Assembly (NCBI GenBank): GCA_946621895.1
Contig: CAMOOZ010000114.1
Span: 1-10,039, forward strand
From: an uncultured Lachnospiraceae bacterium
GTDB taxonomy: Bacteria > Bacillota_A > Clostridia > Lachnospirales > Lachnospiraceae
Direction: 5' to 3'
Length of the DNA: 10,039 nucleotides
This document shows, piece after piece, positions 1 to 7,880 of this stretch. Numbering within the stretch: position 1 is the stretch's first letter; each line of letters begins with the position of its first letter. Both the position numbers and the translations under genes were made by a program. The notes beneath the pieces were generated by a model. The model saw only the letters and a list, made by a program, of their open reading frames with translations. It had not been told where the DNA came from and made no database searches.

Positions 1-580
1 CGCCGCCGACCCCGCCGATGTGCTTTCGCTGCGCCGGCTTTTTCCAGGGCGCGAGCGCACCGAAGACGATGGCGACAACGCCCAGCACAAAGGGCACGGC
101 AAAATGCATCCTAATCGGCATCAGCAGCCGTGTGGCCGGGAAATACCAGAGCGCCGCCCAGACCGCGAGAACCAGCGCCACCACGCCGATCGCCATCGAG
201 GCGATCGCAAAGCCCGGGATCTTCTTCGGGGGCGGCGGAGGCGGGGGCGGAGGCGGCGTGTCATCAAAGATCCTCACCATATACAGATTGCCCCTGTCGC
301 CCAGATAGAAGCAATCCCCGTTATGCAGTGTCTGGGGAAAATTCGGCGTCAGCCTGGCCCCGGAATCCAGAAAGGTTCCGTTCGTGGAATTCATATCCTG
401 CAGCTGGACATTGCCGTTCACCACGCTGATCTTGCAGTGGGCTCCGCTGATGATCTTTTCCGAGCCCGGCAGCACGAGCTGGCTCAGCCCGGAGTCCCTG
501 CCCAGGATCAGCTCCTGTTCAATGGGCACCTCCTGGCCCGCATGCGCTCCCGTTTTCCCCACCAGATAATATCGCAGCAT
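1..580 (-). CDS. FHA-domain membrane protein, C-terminus cut by window edge
   Basis: Reading from an ATG at 580, 193 codons stay open to the window edge. Residues 1-105 are a forkhead-associated (FHA) domain, a phosphothreonine-peptide binding module. The canonical positions are present: G27-R28, S45 and H48 in ISGAHCKI, and N67-G68-T69 in STNGTF, so the phosphate pocket looks intact. A run of ten prolines (109-118) and two lysines link it to a hydrophobic region with two likely membrane segments (about 124-146 and 160-177), followed by a basic stretch. The spacing of the two segments resembles DUF4190-type domains, but this is inferred by eye. The start is backed by GGGAGG seven bases upstream and by a promoter at 638-666. 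The likely role is a membrane-tethered reader of Ser/Thr kinase signalling with the FHA domain in the cytoplasm; the partner is unknown. FHA assignment is firm, the rest tentative. Confidence 0.85.
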   Translation of the reverse strand, partial: MLRYYLVGKTGAHAGQEVPIEQELILGRDSGLSQLVLPGSEKIISGAHCKISVVNGNVQLQDMNSTNGTFLDSGARLTPNFPQTLHNGDCFYLGDRGNLYMVRIFDDTPPPPPPPPPPKKIPGFAIASMAIGVVALVLAVWAALWYFPATRLLMPIRMHFAVPFVLGVVAIVFGALAPWKKPAQRKHIGGVGG

Positions 581-637
581 ATCCTGTTCCTCCCGCAGGG
601 GAGAGGCGAAATGCCCCCATGAATACAGTACAAAAAA

Positions 638-666
638 ATTATACCTGTTCAGGGGGATTTAAGCAA
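638..666 (-). promoter_or_regulatory. Sigma-A-type promoter for the FHA gene
   Basis: On the minus strand a perfect TATAAT -10 (638-643) lies 17 bases downstream of TTGCTT (661-666), a weak -35 keeping the TTG core. Transcription would start near 631, giving a 5' leader of about 50 bases. The -35 directly abuts the U-tract of the dnaJ terminator, so the FHA gene is probably its own transcription unit and not part of the heat-shock operon. Confidence 0.6.
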
Positions 667-667
667 C

Positions 668-707
668 AAAAAAAAGAAGGAGGAAAACCACCGGTTTTTC
701 CTCCTTC
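668..707 (-). terminator. Intrinsic terminator of the dnaK operon, after dnaJ
   Basis: The arms 676-689 and 693-707 form a 14-bp stem (12 bp, one bulged base at 695, then 2 bp) with a three-base loop. On the minus strand the stem is followed at once by eight T residues (675-668). It lies 23 bases past the dnaJ stop codon. The plus strand has no T-run on the other side, so it acts in one direction only. Confidence 0.92.
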
Positions 708-729
708 CCACAAGCTATTTCCGCCTGAT

Positions 730-1914
730 TCAAAACAGCTTCTTCTTTTTTGTGCCTTTCTTTCCGCCGCCGGACGGCTCGTCTCCCTGCGCTTTTGCCA
801 CGGCATTCAGGCTGTCGCCCGTCAATTCATCAAACCGGCGCAGCAGCTCCTTTGCCTCGGCGGAAAGCCGCTCCGGCGTCTGGACCACCAGCGTCACATA
901 ATGATCCCCTCTGACGCCCGGATTGCGGAGGGTGGGGATGCCCTTTCCTCTCAGGCGCTCCCGCGTGTCCGTCTGCGTCCCGGGCTTTACCTTATAGGCC
1001 ACCTTCCCGTCCACGGTGTCGATCAGGATCTCGCCCCCCAGCGCCGCGATGGCGTAGCTCACGGGCACGGTGGAAAAGATATCGTAGTCCCTGCGCTGGA
1101 AGATCGGGTGGCGCATCACCTGGACCTCCACCAGGAGATCTCCCCTGGGGCCGCCGTTTCCGCCGGGTTCCCCCTTTTCCCTGAGGCGGATGCTCTGCCC
1201 GGAATCGATACCCGCCGGGATCGTCACGGAGATCTTCTTTTTCGTGGAAACATATCCCGTCCCCCGGCAGTCCGGGCACTTGTCCTGGATGACCTTGCCG
1301 GAGCCGCCGCACTCCGAGCAGACGGACACATTCCGCACCATCCCGAAAAAGCTCTGCTGCGTCCTGACCTCCTGGCCGGTGCCCTTGCATCTGGGGCACA
1401 TCTTCGGCGAGGTACCGGGCCTTGCGCCGGAGCCGTGGCAGGTTTTGCACTCCTCCTTCAGGTTCAGGTCCAGCTCTTTTTCCGTGCCGGAAACGGATTC
1501 CTCAAAGGTAATGCGTACCGTGGTCCGGACATTCGCGCCGCGGTAGGCAGCATTGCTCTCGTAGCCTCCCCGCCTGCGGGAAGAGCTTCCTCCAAAGATC
1601 CCGCCCATGAAATCCCCGAAGATATCCCCGAAGATATCCCCGAAATCCATGGAGCTGAAATCAAAACCGCCGCCGGCGCCGCCGTCAAAGGCGGCATGGC
1701 CGAACTGGTCATATTTCTTCCTTTTCTCCGGATCGGAAAGCACCGCATAGGCCTCGGAGGCTTCCTTGAATATCTTCTCCGCCTCCTTATCCCCAGGCTT
1801 TACATCAGGATGATTCTTTTTCGCAATTTCCCGGTAGGCCTTCTTCAACGCGGCTTCATCCGCGTCCTTTGGCACCCCCAGAACCTCATAATAATCTCTT
1901 TTTGCTTCTGCCAT
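730..1914 (-). CDS. dnaJ: Co-chaperone DnaJ (Hsp40), full length
   Basis: A class I J-protein of 394 residues that delivers unfolded clients to DnaK and stimulates its ATPase. The J domain (about 6-70) carries HPD at 35-37. A Gly/Phe-rich linker (78-109) contains the DIF repeats [11 protein letters not shown]. The zinc-finger region has all four CxxCxGxG motifs, with cysteines at 156/159, 173/176, 199/202 and 213/216. The client-binding C-terminal domains follow, and the protein ends in a lysine-rich tail ([10 protein letters not shown]). The ATG is preceded by AGAGG about eight bases upstream. It is the last gene of the hrcA operon, 124 bases after dnaK, and is followed by a strong terminator. 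Length and domain order are normal for bacterial DnaJ. Confidence 0.98.
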   Translation of the reverse strand: MAEAKRDYYEVLGVPKDADEAALKKAYREIAKKNHPDVKPGDKEAEKIFKEASEAYAVLSDPEKRKKYDQFGHAAFDGGAGGGFDFSSMDFGDIFGDIFGDFMGGIFGGSSSRRRGGYESNAAYRGANVRTTVRITFEESVSGTEKELDLNLKEECKTCHGSGARPGTSPKMCPRCKGTGQEVRTQQSFFGMVRNVSVCSECGGSGKVIQDKCPDCRGTGYVSTKKKISVTIPAGIDSGQSIRLREKGEPGGNGGPRGDLLVEVQVMRHPIFQRRDYDIFSTVPVSYAIAALGGEILIDTVDGKVAYKVKPGTQTDTRERLRGKGIPTLRNPGVRGDHYVTLVVQTPERLSAEAKELLRRFDELTGDSLNAVAKAQGDEPSGGGKKGTKKKKLF

Positions 1915-1942
1915 ATCAGTTACCTCTTAATGAACATGTGAA

Positions 1943-2038
1943 GCCCGCCTCCCCTTTTTGGGGGAGAGACGGGCCACTCTTTACCTGCTTTTCAGGAATG
2001 CGCAGAGGCTCTGCACAGCACGAAAGATCATCTGTGCA
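1943..2038 (-). other. Structured dnaK-dnaJ intergenic RNA region
   Basis: The 124-base gap between dnaK and dnaJ holds several inverted repeats. TGCACAG at 2012-2018 pairs with CTGTGCA at 2032-2038, right after the dnaK stop. GCAGA at 2002-2006 pairs with TCTGC at 2010-2014; these two are mutually exclusive in part. CCTG at 1984-1987 pairs with CAGG at 1993-1996. The strongest is GCCCG (1943-1947) with CGGGC (1970-1974), enclosing CTCCCC (1949-1954) with GGGGAG (1961-1966). None is followed by a U-tract on the minus strand, so termination is unlikely; a processing or stability role for the dnaK message is inferred. Confidence 0.5.
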
Positions 2039-3988
<1,950 letters not shown>

Positions 3989-3996
3989 TCATTCCT

Positions 3997-4050
3997 GTTT
4001 ATTCTATAAATAAACCGTTCTCCGCGTTTTGGCGAAAGCCCGCTTTCGCC
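3997..4050 (-). other. Two hairpins in the grpE-dnaK gap
   Basis: Downstream of the grpE stop, GGCGAAAG (4031-4038) and CTTTCGCC (4043-4050) form a perfect 8-bp stem with a four-base loop. Nearer dnaK, GTTTATT (3997-4003) and AATAAAC (4009-4015) form a 7-bp AT-rich stem with a five-base loop. Neither is followed by a U-tract on the minus strand. They may set a 3' end after RNA processing or shield the dnaK message; that part is inference. The AT-rich dyad might also hide a weak internal promoter, but I could not find a convincing -35/-10 pair. Confidence 0.5.
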
Positions 4051-4074
4051 GGGAGACCCGGGATGGTTTCCGCG

Positions 4075-4725
4075 CTACTGCTTCACTGCCACCATGCTGT
4101 GTCTTACCACGCTGCCCTTGAAGGTATAACCCTTCTGCAGCTCCTTTGTCACGGTGCCGGGCTCTCCTTCACCCTCCGTATCCTGCATCACCGCATTGTG
4201 GAGATTGGGATCAAAGGGCTTTCCCAGCGCTTCGATGGGAACCACACCCAGCTCATCCAGATCCTGCATCAGCTTTTTATAGATCTTCTCCATCCCCTCT
4301 GCAAAGGGATCCGAGGTGTCCGCTCCCTGCAGGCCTCTTTCAAAATTGTCCACGGTGGGAAGCAGCTTTTCGATCACGCTCTTTGCGCCCAGCCCGAACA
4401 TTTCCGTTTTTTCCTTATCGGTCCGCTTTCTGAAGTTTTCAAACTCGGCCATCTGGCGCTTTACCCTGTCCTCCAGCTCGGCGACCAGCTCCTTTAACGG
4501 ATCCTTTTTCTCCTTTTTAAAGAATTTCTTTTTTTCCGGCTTCTCCCCGGCGGGTTCTGCCTTCTCCTCCGCTTCCCCGGCGGTCTCCTCTTTCTCTGCC
4601 TCCGCAGCGGTCTCTTTCTTTTCTTCTTTCTCTTCCGCCTTCTCCCCGGCTTCCTGTTCCGTTTCCTGATCCGTCAGTTCTTCCTCTCCTCCCTCGATCT
4701 CGATCTTTTTCTTTTTCTTCGCCAT
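4075..4725 (-). CDS. grpE: Nucleotide exchange factor GrpE
   Basis: A 216-residue dimeric co-chaperone that releases ADP from DnaK and so resets the folding cycle. The first 75 residues or so are low-complexity, very rich in Lys and Glu, and probably disordered. The long dimerisation helix follows (about 75-125, QMAEFENFRKRTDKEK). The C-terminal beta-wing (about 165-216) carries the family signature: FDPNLHNAVMQ, then TVTKELQKGYTFKGSVVRHSMVAV. The ATG is supported by AGAGGAGG seven bases upstream. It is the second gene of the operon, 153 bases after hrcA. The charged N-terminus is longer than in E. coli GrpE but such extensions are common in Firmicutes. Confidence 0.98.
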   Translation of the reverse strand: MAKKKKKIEIEGGEEELTDQETEQEAGEKAEEKEEKKETAAEAEKEETAGEAEEKAEPAGEKPEKKKFFKKEKKDPLKELVAELEDRVKRQMAEFENFRKRTDKEKTEMFGLGAKSVIEKLLPTVDNFERGLQGADTSDPFAEGMEKIYKKLMQDLDELGVVPIEALGKPFDPNLHNAVMQDTEGEGEPGTVTKELQKGYTFKGSVVRHSMVAVKQ

Positions 4726-4753
4726 GGTCTGTCCTCCTCTGATATTGCTTCTG

Positions 4754-4776
4754 TTCCGGCAATTTTCCTGCCGGAA
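4754..4776 (-). other. Hairpin in the hrcA-grpE gap
   Basis: TTCCGGCA (4754-4761) and TGCCGGAA (4769-4776) are a perfect 8-bp inverted repeat with a seven-base loop, 28 bases upstream of the grpE start. No U-tract follows on the minus strand. In Bacillus subtilis the hrcA-grpE boundary is a known site of dnaK-operon mRNA processing, so a similar role is plausible but not shown here. Confidence 0.5.
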
Positions 4777-4878
4777 ACACCGATCCGATCCATCCTCCCG
4801 TGATCCGCCGGAACAATTATCGGAAACCGATTAAGCGCCTGCACTTTGATTCGTTTCCCTGAATGCGTTTACGATCGC

Positions 4879-5937
4879 CTAATCGGCATCCTTCCCATAC
4901 AGCTCATCCAGCTGCCGCATGATCGTTTTCAGCGTGCCGATGACCTTTCCGTAATCCATTCGCTTTGGGCCGATGATCCCCACCGTGCCGCGCATGCCGT
5001 CCCCCAGCTCGTAGGTGGCCGTGACCACGGAGCAGTTGCGCATCGTGGCAACGGGCGCTTCCTCCCCGATATAGACCTGGATCCCGGTCTCCGACTCCTC
5101 CTCCAGTGACTGCCTGGCCAGCTGCGAAAGCTCATCCTTTTCCTCGAAGGCTCCCAGCACCTCTGTCATCTTATCCTGGTCCGACAGCTCCGGATATTTC
5201 AGAATGTTCGTGGCGCCGCTGGTGAAGATCCGCATATCCTCGTCCGGCCGGATCGCCTGTACCACGAGATCCAGCAGCGCGCCCACCAGATCGCCATGCG
5301 CGCCGGCTTCCGTTTTCAGCTCGGCGATCATCCCGAGGGTGATCTCCTCTACGGCGAGCCCCGTCAGATGCGTATTCAGCATCAGATTGAGCGCCAGCAG
5401 AACCTCCTCCGTGATCCCGGCGGGGCAGGAGATGATCCGGTTTCTTACCATATTTCCTTCCACCACCGCCACCAGCACCAGATGCTCCTCATCCAGTCTG
5501 GACACCTGCAGGAACTTGATCTTATTGCCGATCACGGAAGGCGTGGAAACCATCGTCGCGTAATTCGTGCTGCCTGCCAGCACCCTGGCCACCTTCTGGA
5601 GCATGTTGTCCAGCTTATCTTCCTTTTCCAGAAGGAGATCCAGCTTTTCCCGGGCGGCCCTCTCCTTTTCGTCTGCGCTTTTCTCCTTTTCCTCCATCAT
5701 CCGGTCCACATAGAACCGGTATCCCTTATCGGAGGGGATCCTTCCGGCGGAGGTATGCGGCTGAAGGATATAGCCAAGCTCCTCCAGATCCGCCATTTCA
5801 TTCCGGATCGTGGCCGAGCTCAGGTTCAGGTCCGTATATTTGGAGATCGTCCTGGAGCCCACCGGCTCCCCCGTATCCAGATAATTCCGGATGATGGCTG
5901 TCAGTATTTTCTCTTTTCGTTCATCCAGCTCATTCAT
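4879..5937 (-). CDS. hrcA: Heat-inducible transcription repressor HrcA
   Basis: The repressor of class I heat-shock genes, which binds CIRCE and needs GroEL to stay active. Residues 1-75 form the winged helix-turn-helix, with the conserved stretch SSATIRNEMADLEELGYI (40-57) followed by QPHTSAGRIPSDKGYRFYVD (59-78). A GAF-like domain with an inserted dimerisation region fills the middle. The C-terminus carries the family block GTVGIIGPKRMDYGKVIGTL (317-336). The 352-residue length is usual. I chose the ATG at 5937; an in-frame TTG lies just before it at 5940. GGGG eight bases upstream of the ATG is only a modest ribosome site, which fits low repressor expression. It is the first gene of the operon it controls, so it is autoregulated. 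Confidence 0.98.
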   Translation of the reverse strand: MNELDERKEKILTAIIRNYLDTGEPVGSRTISKYTDLNLSSATIRNEMADLEELGYILQPHTSAGRIPSDKGYRFYVDRMMEEKEKSADEKERAAREKLDLLLEKEDKLDNMLQKVARVLAGSTNYATMVSTPSVIGNKIKFLQVSRLDEEHLVLVAVVEGNMVRNRIISCPAGITEEVLLALNLMLNTHLTGLAVEEITLGMIAELKTEAGAHGDLVGALLDLVVQAIRPDEDMRIFTSGATNILKYPELSDQDKMTEVLGAFEEKDELSQLARQSLEEESETGIQVYIGEEAPVATMRNCSVVTATYELGDGMRGTVGIIGPKRMDYGKVIGTLKTIMRQLDELYGKDAD

Positions 5938-5974
5938 CAAGACTGCCCCGATTTTCCGTAAAGCTTTTCTCTTA

Positions 5975-6007
5975 TTGTTAGCACTCTCTAAGATAGAGTG
6001 CTAACAA
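5975..6007. promoter_or_regulatory. CIRCE operator (HrcA binding site)
   Basis: TTAGCACTC (5978-5986), nine bases, GAGTGCTAA (5996-6004): a perfect match to the CIRCE consensus. The dyad extends three further bases on each side (TTG/CAA), giving 12-bp arms. It starts about three bases downstream of the predicted transcription start of hrcA and lies in the leader, the classic arrangement in which HrcA blocks transcription of the whole operon. The element may also act in the RNA, since the leader can fold into the same hairpin. Confidence 0.98.
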
Positions 6008-6017
6008 CCTTGAGCAT

Positions 6018-6046
6018 AGGATACCACCCCCTCAGAATCTTGTCAA
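6018..6046 (-). promoter_or_regulatory. Sigma-A promoter of the hrcA-grpE-dnaK-dnaJ operon
   Basis: A perfect TTGACA -35 (6041-6046) and a TATCCT -10 (6018-6023) with a 17-base spacer on the minus strand. Transcription would begin near 6010, leaving a leader of about 73 bases that contains CIRCE. The strong promoter combined with the operator fits vegetative-sigma transcription held down by HrcA and released by heat, without an alternative sigma factor. Confidence 0.9.
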
Positions 6047-6060
6047 CACAAATATCGATC

Positions 6061-6140
6061 GGGCAGGGAAGGATTTATCCGTGCCCTGCCCGCCGGCGGC
6101 GCGGCGTGCCGCTTACGGCAAAATTTCCTTTCGCCGCGCC
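6061..6140. repeat. Stacked inverted repeats upstream of the hrcA promoter
   Basis: The non-coding stretch between the hrcA promoter and the upstream terminator holds two large dyads. The first pairs GGGCAGGG (6061-6068) with CCCTGCCC (6084-6091), with GGAT/ATCC nested inside (6071-6074/6077-6080). The second pairs GGCGCGGCG (6098-6106) with CGCCGCGCC (6132-6140), with TGCCG/CGGCA nested inside (6107-6111/6116-6120). Neither is needed for the hrcA promoter or CIRCE, and I see no convincing reading frame here. On the plus strand they precede a T-run terminator at 6154-6185, so a small RNA is possible. An operator pair or extra terminator stems are alternatives. Confidence 0.55.
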
Positions 6141-6146
6141 TGCCAT

Positions 6147-6185
6147 AAAAAAGAAAGGGATCCGCCCGGGGCAGGTCCCTTTTTT
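6147..6185 (-). terminator. Intrinsic terminator after the DUF6465-like gene, possibly bidirectional
   Basis: AAAGGGA (6154-6160) pairs with TCCCTTT (6176-6182); after a bulged base, CC (6162-6163) pairs with GG (6174-6175). On the minus strand the stem is followed by a T-rich run (TTTCTTTTTT, ending near 6147). On the plus strand it is followed by T residues to 6185, so it could stop transcription both ways. It lies about 135 bases past the stop codon of the DUF6465-like gene and insulates the heat-shock operon from it. Confidence 0.8.
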
Positions 6186-6226
6186 CCGGTTCTTAAGGAA
6201 CTGTCAATAAACAGCCCATTGAATTC

Positions 6227-6266
6227 CGCATCGCAAAGTGCCTTATATCGAAGCACCTGCGATGCG
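6227..6266. repeat. Inverted repeat in the 3' leader-out of the DUF6465-like gene
   Basis: CGCATCGCA (6227-6235) and TGCGATGCG (6258-6266) are a perfect 9-bp dyad. Inside it GTGC (6238-6241) pairs with GCAC (6253-6256), leaving an 11-base loop. No U-tract follows on the minus strand. It sits between the stop codon at 6321 and the terminator, so in RNA it would be a 3'-UTR hairpin that could protect the message; it could also be a protein-binding dyad in DNA. Confidence 0.5.
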
Positions 6267-6320
6267 TTAATGACGGATCATTTATTTCCGGTTCCTGATG
6301 CAATTGTGCGAAAATATCGC

Positions 6321-6827
6321 TCAGATATCGAAATTGCCCGTGACCTCTTCATTGATCACATAATAGGCCTTGGATTCATTCACATTGATGTAGAGCTCGA
6401 TGCTGTTGAACTCGGAGAGCTTTCTGCCCAGGTCATATACCCAGATATCTCTGGCGGACTGCAGAAGCTGATCCCTTGTATAATCCTTGCCGTCCAGCTG
6501 GATGTGGATCACCTCGTTCTTTGCGGATCTTCTCCCGCCCTGACGCCCTCTGGGCTTGCCCACCTCTTTTTCAGGCTCCTTCTTCTCTTCCTTCTGGGGG
6601 GCGGCCTTCTTCTCTGCGGGCTTCTTCTCTGTATTCTTCTTCGTTCTGCCCGCGGACTTTTTCTCCACCTTCGGCGCAGCTGCAGTTCCTTCCTTCTTTG
6701 CGGACGCCGGGGCAGGCGTTTCTGCTTTCTTCTCCTCTGCCTTCGAGGCTGCCGCTTTCGTGCTCACATTCACAGCCAGGGCGTCCGTTTTCTTTGCCGT
6801 TTCTTCAGGTTTTTTGATTTCTGCCAT
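6321..6827 (-). CDS. Lysine/alanine-rich protein, DUF6465-like
   Basis: A 168-residue protein of unknown function. Residues 1 to about 102 are low-complexity and very rich in Lys, Ala, Glu and Pro, resembling a histone H1-like tail. The last 66 residues form a compact domain (IHIQLDGKDYTRDQLL, DIWVYDLGRKLSEF, IELYINVNESKAYYVINEEVTGNFDI) that I recognise, from memory, as the DUF6465 type common in Lachnospiraceae. There is no signal peptide or membrane segment, so it is probably cytosolic; the basic tail may bind nucleic acid, which is inference. I chose the ATG at 6827 because AAGGA lies seven bases upstream. A GTG at 6878 would add 17 basic residues but has no properly spaced ribosome site. 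The gene has its own promoter and terminator and is not part of either neighbouring operon. Confidence 0.85.
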   Translation of the reverse strand: MAEIKKPEETAKKTDALAVNVSTKAAASKAEEKKAETPAPASAKKEGTAAAPKVEKKSAGRTKKNTEKKPAEKKAAPQKEEKKEPEKEVGKPRGRQGGRRSAKNEVIHIQLDGKDYTRDQLLQSARDIWVYDLGRKLSEFNSIELYINVNESKAYYVINEEVTGNFDI

Positions 6828-6927
6828 TTTTCTTTCCTTCTTTCTTTGATTTCCTGTCCTTCGCTTTGATTTTTGCACACCCCCGGCAAAAAATCAAAAC
6901 TTACCATTTGTTTTACACTATAACGCT

Positions 6928-6956
6928 ACTATATGCCCACATTGAAACAATGTCAA
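6928..6956 (-). promoter_or_regulatory. Sigma-A promoter of the DUF6465-like gene
   Basis: A perfect TTGACA -35 (6951-6956), 17-base spacer and TATAGT -10 (6928-6933) on the minus strand. The start would be near 6921, giving a leader of about 94 bases before the ATG at 6827. A 6-bp dyad, ACATTG (6939-6944) and CAATGT (6948-6953), overlaps the -35 and could be a repressor site. The near-consensus match suggests strong, vegetative expression. Confidence 0.85.
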
Positions 6957-6992
6957 GAAGTTTGCCGCTTTTTGCGATCCTTCTGAATTCTT

Positions 6993-7296
6993 CTAATCCT
7001 TCAGCGCTCCCTGCGGCAGCATCTTCCGATCATTTTTTTCACATTCATAGATTTTCGCATCCAGGAGGAAGCGATACCAGCAGGCCTGAAGAAATGTAAA
7101 TATTTTTCCATCTTTCCCGTCCAGAAAACCAAGTCTCAGATAATAGCGGTAGAAATAATACAAATGCGCACGAAAGAATTTCGGGAGCCTGTAATAAAAA
7201 CCATTTTTGATCATTCGTTTTCTCTTCGCCTGAAAGCCCGGGGTGCCATTCAACCTCTTCATTTTTGGTCAGGATCAGCACAGTCAGGTCTGTCAT
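6993..7296 (-). pseudogene. GT2 glycosyltransferase remnant, internally deleted and frameshifted
   Basis: A broken gene in two frames. From the ATG at 7296, MTDLTVLILTKNEE is a textbook start of a family 2 (GT-A fold) glycosyltransferase. After about 14 residues this frame turns into nonsense. In another frame, from about 7262 down to the TAG at 6993, the peptide NGFYYRLPKFFRAHLYYFYRYYLRLGF, split here by function only, continues as LDGKDGKIFTFLQACWYRFL and matches by eye the C-terminal end of the same class of enzyme. The central catalytic part, perhaps 150-200 residues with the DxD motif, is missing. A good ribosome site (AGAGG) precedes the old start, 26 bases after the acyltransferase stop. 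GC is about 41% over 7081-7260 by hand count, against over 55% in neighbours. It cannot encode an active enzyme. Confidence 0.8.
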
Positions 7297-7322
7297 TCAA
7301 TTTCCTCTTTATTCCGGCAAAA

Positions 7323-7880
7323 TCAATTATTCATGCGGATGACCCGCGCCGGATTTCCCGCGATCACGCTGCCCGCCGGAAATTCTCCGCTGACAACTGC
7401 TCCCGCGCCGACAATGCAGCCGTCCCCCAGCACCGTTCCCTTCAGGATGATCGCGTTCGTGCCGATAAAGCAGTCCTTTCCGATCAGGATCGGGCGGGCT
7501 TTGATCTCTTCCTTGATATCCTGCCTTCTGGCCTCGGGCTCCAGCGGATGAAAATCATTGTCCAGGATTTTTACATTTCCCCCGATCTGCGTACATGCGC
7601 CGATCTCGATCCGTGTCCTTGCGTAGATCGTGGCGCCGCTGATCCCGACATGATCACCGATCACGATGGAAGCGCCGGGTGCCCTCGCGACGAGGACGCT
7701 CCGCTGATAAAGTCCCACCAGATTGGACAGGAAGGCGCTCTTGATCGTGACTTCCTCCCCTATCGTGATGGAGGAATCCTTCACCCTCGCCGCCACGGGG
7801 ATGCCCTTCAGCCTTAAGCCCCGGCCGAAGCGGACCCCGGAAAGCCTGAAAAGAATATGTCCAAGCAGATTAGTGATCAT
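7323..7880 (-). CDS. Hexapeptide-repeat O-acyltransferase (sugar acetyltransferase type)
   Basis: A 185-residue left-handed beta-helix acyltransferase of the kind that moves acetyl from acetyl-CoA to a sugar hydroxyl. Hexapeptide repeats run through two blocks (about 35-105 and 131-178; for example ITIGEEVTI, IVIGDHVGI, PILIGKDCFIG, VLGDGCIVGAGAVV). Between them is a loop with DNDFHP, in which H111 is the likely catalytic base. The end, PAGSVIAGNPARVIR, is typical of the family. The ATG overlaps the end of the upstream glycosyltransferase by 11 bases, which suggests translational coupling; GGGGAAA lies just upstream. The donor and exact sugar cannot be read from the sequence. Context argues for modification of an exported polysaccharide or its lipid-linked repeat unit. 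Confidence 0.92.
   Translation of the reverse strand: MITNLLGHILFRLSGVRFGRGLRLKGIPVAARVKDSSITIGEEVTIKSAFLSNLVGLYQRSVLVARAPGASIVIGDHVGISGATIYARTRIEIGACTQIGGNVKILDNDFHPLEPEARRQDIKEEIKARPILIGKDCFIGTNAIILKGTVLGDGCIVGAGAVVSGEFPAGSVIAGNPARVIRMNN

Noticed and set aside
1618..1641. Two tandem identical 12-base units in dnaJ
   Set aside because: They encode GDIF twice within the Gly/Phe linker, a normal feature of DnaJ proteins, and are not a regulatory or mobile repeat.
619..1941. 440-codon open frame on the plus strand
   Set aside because: It is the antisense shadow of dnaJ. Its peptide has no family character, while the minus strand encodes a complete DnaJ with all motifs.
4754..4776. Terminator between hrcA and grpE
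   Set aside because: The stem is good but no U-tract follows on the minus strand, so I list it only as a hairpin.
4517..4816. 99-codon minus-strand frame over the start of grpE
   Set aside because: Alternative frame of the low-complexity grpE N-terminus; Arg/Gly-rich nonsense without a ribosome site.
6072..6143. Short minus-strand peptide of about 23 codons starting MAGAAKGN
   Set aside because: No ribosome site, lies directly after a terminator and within strong inverted repeats; no support beyond being open.
6081..6869. 262-codon plus-strand frame with long hydrophobic runs that looks like a membrane protein
   Set aside because: The Leu/Phe/Cys-rich runs are the complement of the Lys/Glu/Ala-rich codons of the DUF6465-like gene on the minus strand. 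It also runs through the terminator and inverted repeats.
6828..6878. GTG start at 6878 adding 17 residues to the DUF6465-like protein
   Set aside because: GGGGG lies only one or two bases from the GTG, too close to serve it, whereas the ATG at 6827 has a well-placed AAGGA.
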